DNA of 9,410 nt from Candidatus Methanogaster sp. UBA203 (lineage in GTDB: Archaea > Halobacteriota > Methanosarcinia > Methanosarcinales > Methanogasteraceae), in NCBI GenBank assembly GCA_002503595.1, contig DASC01000023.1:17361-26770 (forward strand). The letters run 5' to 3'. Of the stretch, positions 1-5,874 are shown in pieces; position 1 is the stretch's first letter, and the number at the start of each line of letters is the position of its first letter. The position numbers and the translations under genes are program-made. Below the pieces are notes generated by a model. That model had not been told where the DNA came from and did no database searches. It saw nothing but the letters and a program-made list of their open reading frames with translations.

Positions 1-919
1 TCGTCTTGATGACCGGAACCTCGTCCGAGTACTGTGCTGCGCCAGATATTGCGCCGTTTACGATGATCTTTACCGGCGTTCCACTACAGCCGCCACATTC
101 TTTGATCACATGGCTGATCGGCACGCCGATGTCCACGAGAACATTTCTCGGAGAACCTACCGCGCCTGCAACGGTTACCACTTTCTTAATCATGGGTTCG
201 CCGTCACAAAGTGCATCGTATATCGCTTTCATAGCAGCGATGCTGCTCACGAGAACGCCCCTGTCCTCAGGGATGCTACCGCGTGGCACCTTCTTCTTCG
301 CAAACTTCTTGGCAAGCGTGTTTTCGGTGCCCGGTGGATAGTACCCCGGTGTCGCGATGACCTTGATGTTACTATCCGGTATCGTCTCGGTTCGCATGAC
401 ATGCAGCGCTTCTGAGCCAAGTTCGATTATGATGAACGCTTTCTTAGCGCCAACCGTTTCCATCAATGCTTTCAATCCATATACGATCTCAGAAGGATGA
501 TCGAGCATGAGCGCTTCGTGTGATGACAGATCCCATGTATTCGTCCCGTTGACGATGATCGTGTCGATATCTTCTTTTGTGCGCAATGTCGGATGTCCGT
601 TCGGTTCGACAATACCGGATTCTCTGATGATGCGCCTTATCTTTCCTGCGGACAATTCTACCGGTTCAATTTCGCTCTTTTCCCCATTGTGTGTCTTGAT
701 CACTACACTGAGAACATCTTTACCAGTCGGATGCGGTAGTTCGGAGACGGCTGTAACCTCCCCGGAAACGCTCGAATGTATCCGGAACTCGCCGTCGCCG
801 ATCAATTGACCAACAGAAACGATATCGCCAACACTTACCAAGGAATCGCACACCGCGCCATCATGCTGCTGTAAAGGAATAATCACCTGATCAGGTGTTT
901 TGATTGTTACAATCTTCAA
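1..919 (-). CDS. rnfC: RnfC-like electron transport subunit, N-terminal 306 residues (3' end outside window)
   Basis: Rnf complexes are membrane ion pumps that oxidise ferredoxin; RnfC is the peripheral subunit at the electron entry or exit side. I read 306 uninterrupted codons. Residues 11-60 match the RnfC barrel-sandwich domain (VIIPLQQHDGA, VSVGDIVSVGQLIG, HSSVSGEV). Residues 185-275 match the RnfC core (YYPPGTENTL, VPRGSIPEDRGVLV, DGEPMIKKVVTVAGA, RNVLVDIGVPISHVIKECGG). The 4Fe-4S cysteines would lie beyond the window. The start is TTG at 919: AGGAGG lies at 928-933 with 8-base spacing, and an in-frame stop at 944-946 rules out a longer form. Two things are odd. The usual N-terminal HPPE leader is absent, and the glycine-rich and acidic nucleotide-binding motifs are replaced (residues 102-131). 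The gene appears to be first in its transcript. A distant RnfC paralogue (PduS-like) is the main alternative. Confidence 0.78.
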   Translation of the reverse strand, partial: MKIVTIKTPDQVIIPLQQHDGAVCDSLVSVGDIVSVGQLIGDGEFRIHSSVSGEVTAVSELPHPTGKDVLSVVIKTHNGEKSEIEPVELSAGKIRRIIRESGIVEPNGHPTLRTKEDIDTIIVNGTNTWDLSSHEALMLDHPSEIVYGLKALMETVGAKKAFIIIELGSEALHVMRTETIPDSNIKVIATPGYYPPGTENTLAKKFAKKKVPRGSIPEDRGVLVSSIAAMKAIYDALCDGEPMIKKVVTVAGAVGSPRNVLVDIGVPISHVIKECGGCSGTPVKIIVNGAISGAAQYSDEVPVIKT

Positions 920-927
920 TGCGGATG

Positions 928-971
928 CCTCCTGTGCCTCGCATTATGGATACGTGTGTCGGTATATATAA
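928..971 (-). promoter_or_regulatory. Promoter and ribosome binding site of the rnfC-like gene
   Basis: Read on the minus strand, TTATATATA at 963-971 is a good archaeal TATA box. Transcription starting about 25 bases downstream (near 942) would give a leader of about 20 bases that contains the full Shine-Dalgarno AGGAGG at 928-933. The strong site probably compensates for the TTG start at 919. This is inferred from sequence only. Confidence 0.6.
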
Positions 972-1000
972 GTATTGTTATCTGGCTGGCAGCAGGCAAC

Positions 1001-1010
1001 TATCTTTAAG
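1001..1010 (+). promoter_or_regulatory. Possible TATA box for the DUF35 gene
   Basis: TATCTTTAAG lies about 26 bases before the ATG at 1034, and no Shine-Dalgarno sequence precedes that ATG. This spacing would fit a leaderless or nearly leaderless transcript. The TATA match is only moderate. The stronger TATATATAA at 963-971 could also serve this direction with a longer leader. Confidence 0.35.
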
Positions 1011-1033
1011 TGTTACTGTACAGAGTATACAAC

Positions 1034-1423
1034 ATGAGTGTACCGAGATTCTGGAGACATATCAGCAGCAGGTACAACCTGATCGGAACGAGGTGCAATA
1101 CCTGCGGCGAATACTACTTCCCGCCGAGAACGATGTGCCCGAACTGCCGCAGGGATGGCAGCATCGAGGAATATCAGTTCAAGGGGTATGGCGAGGTCGT
1201 CACTTACACGATCATCCATACCGCATCCGAGGGATTCGATATGCACACACCGTACCCACTTGCGATCATCCAACTGGACGAGGGTCCGCGCATGACCGGA
1301 CAGGTGGTCTGCGACAATGATGAGATCGCAATCGGGATGCGTGTGAAACCGATATTCAGGAAACTCGGTGAAGATGGTGCCGCTGGCATCATATACTATG
1401 GCACCAAGTTTACCCCTGCATAA
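1034..1423 (+). CDS. Zn-ribbon/OB-fold protein, DUF35 family (acyl-CoA-binding thiolase partner type)
   Basis: This 129-residue protein has the standard DUF35 layout: a short N-terminal helix, a rubredoxin-like zinc ribbon with paired cysteines C21/C24 (CNTC) and C35/C38 (CPNC), then an OB-fold from about residue 48 (YGEVVTYTIIH, YPLAIIQLDEG, IGMRVKPIFRK). In archaea such proteins bridge acetoacetyl-CoA thiolase and HMG-CoA synthase in the mevalonate pathway and hold the shared CoA; other members serve different thiolases. Neither partner gene is in this window, so the partner is unknown. The ATG at 1034 is preferred over a GTG at 1010 because the family starts close to the FWRH motif. It is divergent from rnfC and is followed after 8 bases by a tRNA gene. 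Confidence 0.85.
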   Translation: MSVPRFWRHISSRYNLIGTRCNTCGEYYFPPRTMCPNCRRDGSIEEYQFKGYGEVVTYTIIHTASEGFDMHTPYPLAIIQLDEGPRMTGQVVCDNDEIAIGMRVKPIFRKLGEDGAAGIIYYGTKFTPA

Positions 1424-1431
1424 TGCGCGAC

Positions 1432-1504
1432 GCCTCGGTGGCTCAGCTGGCAGAGCGAGTGATTTGTAATCACTAGGTCGCGAGTTCAAATCTCGCCCGA
1501 GGCT
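1432..1504 (+). tRNA. tRNA-Thr, anticodon TGT (UGU)
   Basis: A full cloverleaf can be folded by eye. The seven-pair acceptor stem is GCCTCGG (1432-1438) with CCGAGGC (1497-1503). The D stem is GCTC/GAGC, the anticodon stem AGTGA/TCACT with loop TTTGTAA, and the T stem GCGAG/CTCGC with loop TTCAAAT. The anticodon at 1465-1467 is TGT, which reads ACA (threonine). The discriminator is T at 1504 and the 3' CCA is not encoded. There is no intron. The gene begins 8 bases after the DUF35 stop codon, so it is either cotranscribed or uses a weak TATA-like element (CATATACTA, near 1390-1398) inside that gene. Confidence 0.97.
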
Positions 1505-1511
1505 TAAACCT

Positions 1512-1554
1512 GGTACAGCAGATCATAGTATCTGGAAAATGATATTGCTGTACC
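1512..1554. terminator. Hairpin between tRNA-Thr and a convergent gene, possible terminator
   Basis: GGTACAGCA at 1512-1520 is the exact reverse complement of TGCTGTACC at 1546-1554. Inside it, ATCAT and ATGAT add five more pairs after a small bulge. Four T residues follow at 1560-1563. It sits 7 bases after the tRNA and in the gap between convergent genes, where a transcription stop or RNA-stabilising hairpin would be expected. Archaeal termination depends mainly on T-runs, so the hairpin may instead shape the 3' end of the precursor. The function is inferred. Confidence 0.5.
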
Positions 1555-1602
1555 CCTGCTTTTGATCACTCACCAGCGACCCTTCCCCTCCTGGTTCAAC
1601 CC

Positions 1603-2196
1603 TTACTTCCTGGACCTTGCAAGCTCGACGATCGCATCTGTTAGATTATTCACCGATGCGCGCAATTCCTTCCGCTCGTCACGCATCTCATCGATGGCTC
1701 TTTCCACACTATCAGATATCTTGCCGTATTTCACATCCAGAACATCGAAGTTCTGCTGTGTCTGATCCCGAAACTCTGTCAAGACGTGGGTATGAATGTC
1801 TTGCTTGCCGAGCATCTCTCTCCCGATTCCCACAGATTCTATTCCAAGTTCCACAGACCGATAGAGCAGCGCTCCCGCCACATCCATACGCTCTCCGAGT
1901 TCCTCTGTCCAATCGCCCCGCATGATCTCGAAGTACTCGAATTCTCCGGTCGCTGCTCCGAATTCAACATCAATATCTTCAACAGATATCGGAGATGCCG
2001 GATGCTTGTCTATCCGGATCCGAGTTAGAAACTCGTCGAGACTGCTTTCGCCCCCTTCTGCAACGATCTTAACATCGTAAGGTTTCAAATTCTCGACATA
2101 ACCTGTCAAATGTAGTTTACGAGCGATCTTTTCCACAATGTCCCTGTATCCAACCCTCTGCACCTCGCCCTTTGCGATGACTATTACTCGCTTCAT
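1603..2196 (-). CDS. Acylphosphatase-domain protein with long helical C-terminal extension
   Basis: Residues 1-92 form an acylphosphatase fold: GEVQRVGYR (10-18), ARKLHLTGYVENL (25-37) and VKIVAEG (42-48). The catalytic arginine (R18) and asparagine (N36) of the family are both present, so hydrolysis of acyl phosphates is possible. The usual glycine in QGVG(F/Y)R is arginine (R14). Classical acylphosphatases are about 90-100 residues, while this protein has 197. The extra half (about 95-197) is rich in charged residues and looks helical, with a probable coiled coil at 155-195. I do not recognise a named domain there. The ATG at 2196 is preceded by AGGTGA at 2203-2208, 6 bases away. The gene lies downstream of cofC on the same strand but has its own upstream promoter-like region. 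Confidence 0.82.
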   Translation of the reverse strand: MKRVIVIAKGEVQRVGYRDIVEKIARKLHLTGYVENLKPYDVKIVAEGGESSLDEFLTRIRIDKHPASPISVEDIDVEFGAATGEFEYFEIMRGDWTEELGERMDVAGALLYRSVELGIESVGIGREMLGKQDIHTHVLTEFRDQTQQNFDVLDVKYGKISDSVERAIDEMRDERKELRASVNNLTDAIVELARSRK

Positions 2197-2279
2197 CTCG
2201 CATCACCTGTACGCCGTAAGACCACTCTGTCGTCGGCCATACGATATGGTTCTGTCCGTCCTGTGTTGTGTGCGGTCAT
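2193..2279 (-). other. Possible 28-codon leader ORF overlapping the acylphosphatase start
   Basis: In the leader of the acylphosphatase-domain gene, an ATG at 2277-2279 opens a frame of 28 codons. Its TGA (2193-2195) overlaps the ATG of the next gene as ATGA, the arrangement typical of translational coupling. It has no Shine-Dalgarno sequence but would lie about 15 bases after the predicted transcription start. The peptide is arginine-rich and matches no family I know. Chance is a real possibility for a frame this short. Confidence 0.2.
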
Positions 2280-2298
2280 GGTTTAGTGTCGACTTGCT

Positions 2299-2350
2299 TG
2301 ACCCTATTGATTGGTATATATTTATAATGTGCTGACCCTGTATAAATATT
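2299..2350 (-). promoter_or_regulatory. Promoter region of the acylphosphatase-domain gene, with paired AGGGTCA repeats
   Basis: On the minus strand, TTATAAATATATA at 2315-2327 is a strong TATA box predicting a start near 2296 and a leader of about 100 bases. A second AT-rich element (AATATTTATA, 2341-2350) lies just upstream. AGGGTCA occurs twice in direct orientation, at 2333-2339 (upstream of the TATA box) and 2299-2305 (near the predicted start). That layout resembles a two-site operator. Nothing identifies the binding protein. Confidence 0.45.
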
Positions 2351-2389
2351 CTCATTGCACAACGTTGCAGCGTAAACCGGGTTGACAGA

Positions 2390-3019
2390 TCACAACCGCT
2401 CAACCCGCGCTCTGCCATCGCGCACCGCAACAACAAATCCAATATCTGCAAGCGTACGCGCAGCCTCTCCGTTCCCATGTATCAGCAGTTCCACGAGATC
2501 GTCTGGTTCATCGATGTCGGTCGCTGCTGCAAACGAGTCATAGACCTCGACTGAGAGGCCATTGTCGTGTGCGATTCTGAGATGATCAAGGAAACTCGTG
2601 CCGTAGTAATCCACGTTGAACCGGGAGGGGTCTTTGATGGAGAGGATATTGGTTCCACCACCCTTGCCGGGTGCGATCATCAGATCGGCATCCGAAGCCG
2701 CAATCTCCCGTACGTGCCGGCTATTCAGGAGCGGCAGATCAGCCATCACGATCATGACAGGATCACATCCGCACTCTGCCACCCTGGAGAGGTACTCGTT
2801 TAGTGCATCGTTTAATCCTGATTCACTGAGCAGGATGTGCGGATCGATGTGCGTGTCGTCAAAGACCGAGGGCGTGAGGATATCGACCGCGAAGCCGCCG
2901 GTTGCATCGAGCACATCATGAAGCATCTTCATCGCAAGCAGGCCGCGCTCATCTGGTGTTAGCACGCTGGATAGGCGGGATTTGGCGTTCTCTTTCTTAA
3001 ATGGTATCACGATTCTCAT
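2390..3019 (-). CDS. cofC: 2-phospho-L-lactate guanylyltransferase (coenzyme F420 biosynthesis)
   Basis: CofC joins 2-phospho-L-lactate to GTP, giving lactyl-2-diphospho-5'-guanosine, the donor that CofD uses to make F420-0. It acts in the cytoplasm. The 209-residue length is normal. Family motifs are visible in order: the N-terminal nucleotide loop IPFKKENAKSRL (5-16), MADLPLL (92-98) with the metal-ligand aspartate, APGKGGGTN (116-124), YYGTSF (138-143) and DIDEPDDL (168-175). The ATG at 3019 has no Shine-Dalgarno sequence, so translation may be leaderless from the weak TATA-like element near 3048-3057. No other F420 gene is in the window. Presence of F420 chemistry supports a methanogen-related or Archaeoglobus-like host. 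The N-terminal loop and the glycine-rich GKGGG motif argue against a generic nucleotidyltransferase such as MobA. Confidence 0.93.
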   Translation of the reverse strand: MRIVIPFKKENAKSRLSSVLTPDERGLLAMKMLHDVLDATGGFAVDILTPSVFDDTHIDPHILLSESGLNDALNEYLSRVAECGCDPVMIVMADLPLLNSRHVREIAASDADLMIAPGKGGGTNILSIKDPSRFNVDYYGTSFLDHLRIAHDNGLSVEVYDSFAAATDIDEPDDLVELLIHGNGEAARTLADIGFVVAVRDGRARVERL

Positions 3020-3047
3020 GGTATCAGTTCCGAGACTTTTTTTGGTA

Positions 3048-3057
3048 GTTTATGAAA
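3048..3057 (-). promoter_or_regulatory. Weak TATA-like element upstream of cofC
   Basis: The minus strand reads TTTCATAAAC about 33 bases before the cofC ATG, which would place the transcript start within about 10 bases of the start codon. The match to a TATA box is imperfect. Readthrough from the upstream mutase gene is the alternative. Confidence 0.25.
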
Positions 3058-3065
3058 ATGGGTTC

Positions 3066-3155
3066 AAAAACCACAGAGGGCACAGAGGTCACAGAGACCT
3101 TTTTGTACCATACCCCCTAAATCCCTCTCTGTGCTCTCTGTGTCCTCTGTGGTTT
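3066..3155. repeat. CACAGAG triple-unit palindromic repeat
   Basis: The left arm holds three CACAGAG units starting at 3072, 3081 and 3090 (period 9). The right arm holds three CTCTGTG units starting at 3127, 3136 and 3145 (period 9). Positions 3068-3097 pair with 3126-3155 over 30 positions: 27 Watson-Crick pairs, two possible G-U pairs (3080/3143 and 3088/3135) and one mismatch (3089/3134). The loop is 28 bases. All departures fall between units, never inside them. Very similar CACAGAGG-type palindromes are known, from experience, as dispersed intergenic repeats in many bacterial and archaeal genomes, where they generate spurious HRGHRGHR peptides. It lies between the mutase stop and the cofC start. 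Confidence 0.85.
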
Positions 3156-3191
3156 AATCTTCTTTATCATGACCCGATTTCCCAGAAGAAA

Positions 3192-5795
3192 TTAAAAAGT
3201 CTCCGATTCCTGCCCAAAGATCCTCTGGTAGTACTCTGCCCCGATGTCAACGCCCCATGCGACATGCCGCACGTTGATGTCCCGGTCGATGCCAAGCGTC
3301 AGCAGATGAAGCACCCTCCGGTAGATCGTGACCGGCTCTTCGCCTTCCTTTCCAGCAAGCGCGTTCATCCTCGCCCTGACCGCATCGAAATACCGCTCCC
3401 GGTCGGATTCTGTCATAAACGTCATGCCGGTGGAGGCGATCCTGTCGGAAAGATCGTGATGATTCGCGGCATTCCCGGCATCCTCGATGATCAACTTGTT
3501 GAGCCGGTCGAGCGCAGCCTGCCTGATGGCACGCAAGACCTGTTCATCGCTGCTTTCGATGTATATCCTGTTTATCTCCTCGGTTCCGCTCGCCCGCACA
3601 AGGAGGCGGGAGATCGTCTCCCTGCCCGGCTCCTGCAGCACGAACTCGACCTTGTCATGGTATGTGCCGCCAGCCCAGAGAACGTCCTGCCCTGCGATCG
3701 ACACTGGAGGGTCATCGAGCCATGAATTGATTATCTTCTCCTTTGGGTTGTTCGGAGCCCAGATATCGAGACGTTTGTCGTATTTTTCGCCATACCTTTC
3801 CGTATGTGCCCGCCATATCTCGCCAGGCGGCTTTCCGTGCCATGCGATCATGGAAGCGATCATGCATATCCCGATGATCCCATCCTTGTCAGGGAACCGT
3901 TTGATCGTGAAGCCACCGCTCTCCTCGCCTGCAACCGCTGCCGGCAGATCGTATTTTTTCATCGCTGCGGAGATGTACTTGAAGCCGACCTCGGTATCGA
4001 TGCACGGGAACCGGTGCAAGGCGAGGGCATATTCGACGTCACCAGTAACCCTCTTGACGCTGTAAAACGGATGCCGGATCAGCGAATTGACCTGATCCCA
4101 TTCCGGCGTCGGTATATCGTATCCACCGTCCTCAGAGAGCGTCCGCACCACGTCATCGATTGCGGTGGATGTGGTTCCTGTCCGTATCACGATATGGTTC
4201 TCCCAGTGTAGTCCCCTGATCACGAAATCGCAGATCATGGCAAGGAGTTTGTTAAGGTTTATAAACCCGTCCCTGTCAAGGATTCCGCCGCAGCGATCAC
4301 CATCTGTATCGTTTGCGCACTCGAAGAGGGCATCGATCCGTTCCAATCGATCCGCAGTCGGCAGAAGCCACTGCTCCTCAGGATTGGCATAGAATCGGAG
4401 ACCGAGAAGATTGTCCTTCCCTGAATCCATCGGAAAGACGGATTCCGTGGGAATCCCGAGTTTCTCGAATATCTCTGTGATATAACCCCTTGCAACACCA
4501 TTCATCGCGTTATGGATGAACCTGTGCTCTGGCTGCGAATAGAAATCTGCAAGAAGCTTGTCCAGTTTCTGCGATCTTAAGAAATCAGCGATGTATGCGG
4601 TGTATTTCTCCCGCATATCAACGTACACAAACTTGCCTTCAGATTCCGCCTTCGGAAGATTATATTTCTCGATGGGCTGGTCTCTCATGCAGAGGATGTT
4701 CGCTTCCCTCTCGATCCGGTCGGTGACCGATGTCGGGGCAACATCGCCGTTCTCCATGCTCCATCGCTGCCCCTGGGTCGAGAGCGGATTGTGGCTTGGG
4801 GTCATGTTCTCGCCACCTGCCGCATTGTTCTGTTCCACCTCCCGAAGCCAGTACACCAGAGCGCCTGTGGGCGATGGCTCCTCTGCAAACCGCACAGGAA
4901 AGGAGCGCGAGAGAAACACCTTCGCGCTCTCAAGCGCAAACTCACGTGCACCGATCCGTGTGTCGTAGGTGATCACGACAGGCCTCCCGCCCTTATCCTG
5001 GGAGATCTCGAGATCGTTACATATCGCAACAGTTACGAAATCAGATCTTTCGCTGGTGAAATCCTTGTCTACGAATGCTCTGAAACCGGATGTCCCGAAC
5101 TTTATATATTTTTTATCAAATAATTTGTGGAGCAGTTCTGCAAGCGCAGGATCGTCGGTTCGTTCTCCAAACCGGTACAGCTTGTCACTGATATTTGCGG
5201 CAAGCGAGGTTCTAAACGGCCTGTACCGCCCATCGTCGTTAAGAGCGGTGATCAGGGGGGCTAATTCATCTTTTATATAAGTATCAATCCTGGAAAACTC
5301 GTCCTGCCCAAAGAATACCAACAGTGCTGTTATGGCAAGAGCACGCAGGCGCTTCGCCTCTGCCAGCAGGTCATGCGCCTTAATGTATGCGTCCTGCATC
5401 TTTTTGCGATCCTTGATCTCCATACCAGTCATCCTGTTGATCTCCGAATCCGGGTTCTCGGCAGTCTCAAGTCCATACTGCCCGGGCTCGACTGCAAAGA
5501 GTTGTAAGGATGCGAACAATACCGGAAGTTGCTCGGTTGGGAATTCGGCTATATTTTTGATCAGTTTTGTCAAAAAATCCCTGCTCGCAAGAGTTGCCTC
5601 ACCGAGGATTTCGGTATCATCTGTTTCAGTCAAAGCAACGATCAGACTGGAAGTCAGTTCGGATACCGGAAGTTCGCTTGCGCGATGCTCCTTGATGATA
5701 CGTTTCAGTTCGGATAGATTACCCAGTGTTGCCGCCCTGTTCTGAGCCAGCATCTGCCAGCGCATATTCCGGTATAAGAAATCAGCGCGTTTCAT
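3192..5795 (-). CDS. Phosphoglucomutase of the alpha-D-phosphohexomutase superfamily, with long N- and C-terminal extensions
   Basis: The enzyme would interconvert hexose 1-phosphate and 6-phosphate, linking gluconeogenesis to glycogen or surface sugar synthesis. All four active-site loops are present: start of the mutase core KFGTSGFR (232-239); phosphoserine loop MTPSHNP (331-337, catalytic S334), TPSHNP being the form of E. coli Pgm; metal loop DTDGDR (496-501); sugar loop GEESGG (623-628); phosphate loop RASGTEE (734-740). At 867 residues it is far longer than E. coli Pgm (about 546). Residues 1-228 are mostly helical and unlike any domain I recognise, and about 110 residues follow the core (755-867). 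The ATG at 5795 is preceded by an AAAGGGA-like weak ribosome site. Glucose versus mannose or glucosamine specificity is inferred from the TPSHNP loop. Confidence 0.88.
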   Translation of the reverse strand: MKRADFLYRNMRWQMLAQNRAATLGNLSELKRIIKEHRASELPVSELTSSLIVALTETDDTEILGEATLASRDFLTKLIKNIAEFPTEQLPVLFASLQLFAVEPGQYGLETAENPDSEINRMTGMEIKDRKKMQDAYIKAHDLLAEAKRLRALAITALLVFFGQDEFSRIDTYIKDELAPLITALNDDGRYRPFRTSLAANISDKLYRFGERTDDPALAELLHKLFDKKYIKFGTSGFRAFVDKDFTSERSDFVTVAICNDLEISQDKGGRPVVITYDTRIGAREFALESAKVFLSRSFPVRFAEEPSPTGALVYWLREVEQNNAAGGENMTPSHNPLSTQGQRWSMENGDVAPTSVTDRIEREANILCMRDQPIEKYNLPKAESEGKFVYVDMREKYTAYIADFLRSQKLDKLLADFYSQPEHRFIHNAMNGVARGYITEIFEKLGIPTESVFPMDSGKDNLLGLRFYANPEEQWLLPTADRLERIDALFECANDTDGDRCGGILDRDGFINLNKLLAMICDFVIRGLHWENHIVIRTGTTSTAIDDVVRTLSEDGGYDIPTPEWDQVNSLIRHPFYSVKRVTGDVEYALALHRFPCIDTEVGFKYISAAMKKYDLPAAVAGEESGGFTIKRFPDKDGIIGICMIASMIAWHGKPPGEIWRAHTERYGEKYDKRLDIWAPNNPKEKIINSWLDDPPVSIAGQDVLWAGGTYHDKVEFVLQEPGRETISRLLVRASGTEEINRIYIESSDEQVLRAIRQAALDRLNKLIIEDAGNAANHHDLSDRIASTGMTFMTESDRERYFDAVRARMNALAGKEGEEPVTIYRRVLHLLTLGIDRDINVRHVAWGVDIGAEYYQRIFGQESETF

Positions 5796-5838
5796 ACATT
5801 CCCTTTGATCGCCTTCTAATATTAGTTGGTGGGGTTAA

Positions 5839-5848
5839 CATTAATAAC
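5839..5848. promoter_or_regulatory. AT-rich element that could serve both divergent genes
   Basis: The 79-base gap between the mutase and the DUF2150-like gene contains CATTAATAAC, near-symmetrical around ATTAAT. On the plus strand it lies about 31 bases before the ATG at 5875, which has no clear Shine-Dalgarno sequence (a nearly leaderless start). On the minus strand the same bases read TTATTAATG and would give a leader of about 20 bases for the mutase. A further AT element (CTAATATTAG, 5817-5826) is nearer the mutase. Sharing one TATA is an inference. Confidence 0.35.
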
Positions 5849-5874
5849 AGACCACATACAGAAGAAAGTTTACC

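Noticed and set aside
1013..1489. Minus-strand open frame of 158 codons across the DUF35 gene and tRNA
   Set aside because: It covers the tRNA gene and the antisense of a protein with a clear zinc ribbon; no family resemblance is seen.
1432..1504. tRNA-Thr as an integration site for a mobile element
   Set aside because: No direct repeat of the tRNA 3' end, integrase or atypical genes are present on either side in the window.
1575..1605. CTGGTTCAACCC as the T-arm of a second tRNA
   Set aside because: The surrounding bases give no acceptor, D or anticodon stems.
3072..3151. Regular CACAGAG units as a miniature CRISPR array
   Set aside because: Units are 7 bases at 9-base spacing and in inverted arms. 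There are no 25-40 base repeats or spacers of matching length and no cas genes.
2982..3725. Open frame of 247 codons on the plus strand with an HRGHRGHR segment
   Set aside because: Its N-terminal part is the translated CACAGAG palindrome and the rest is antisense to the phosphoglucomutase, which has all its motifs on the other strand. HRGHRGHR peptides are a known artefact of this repeat.
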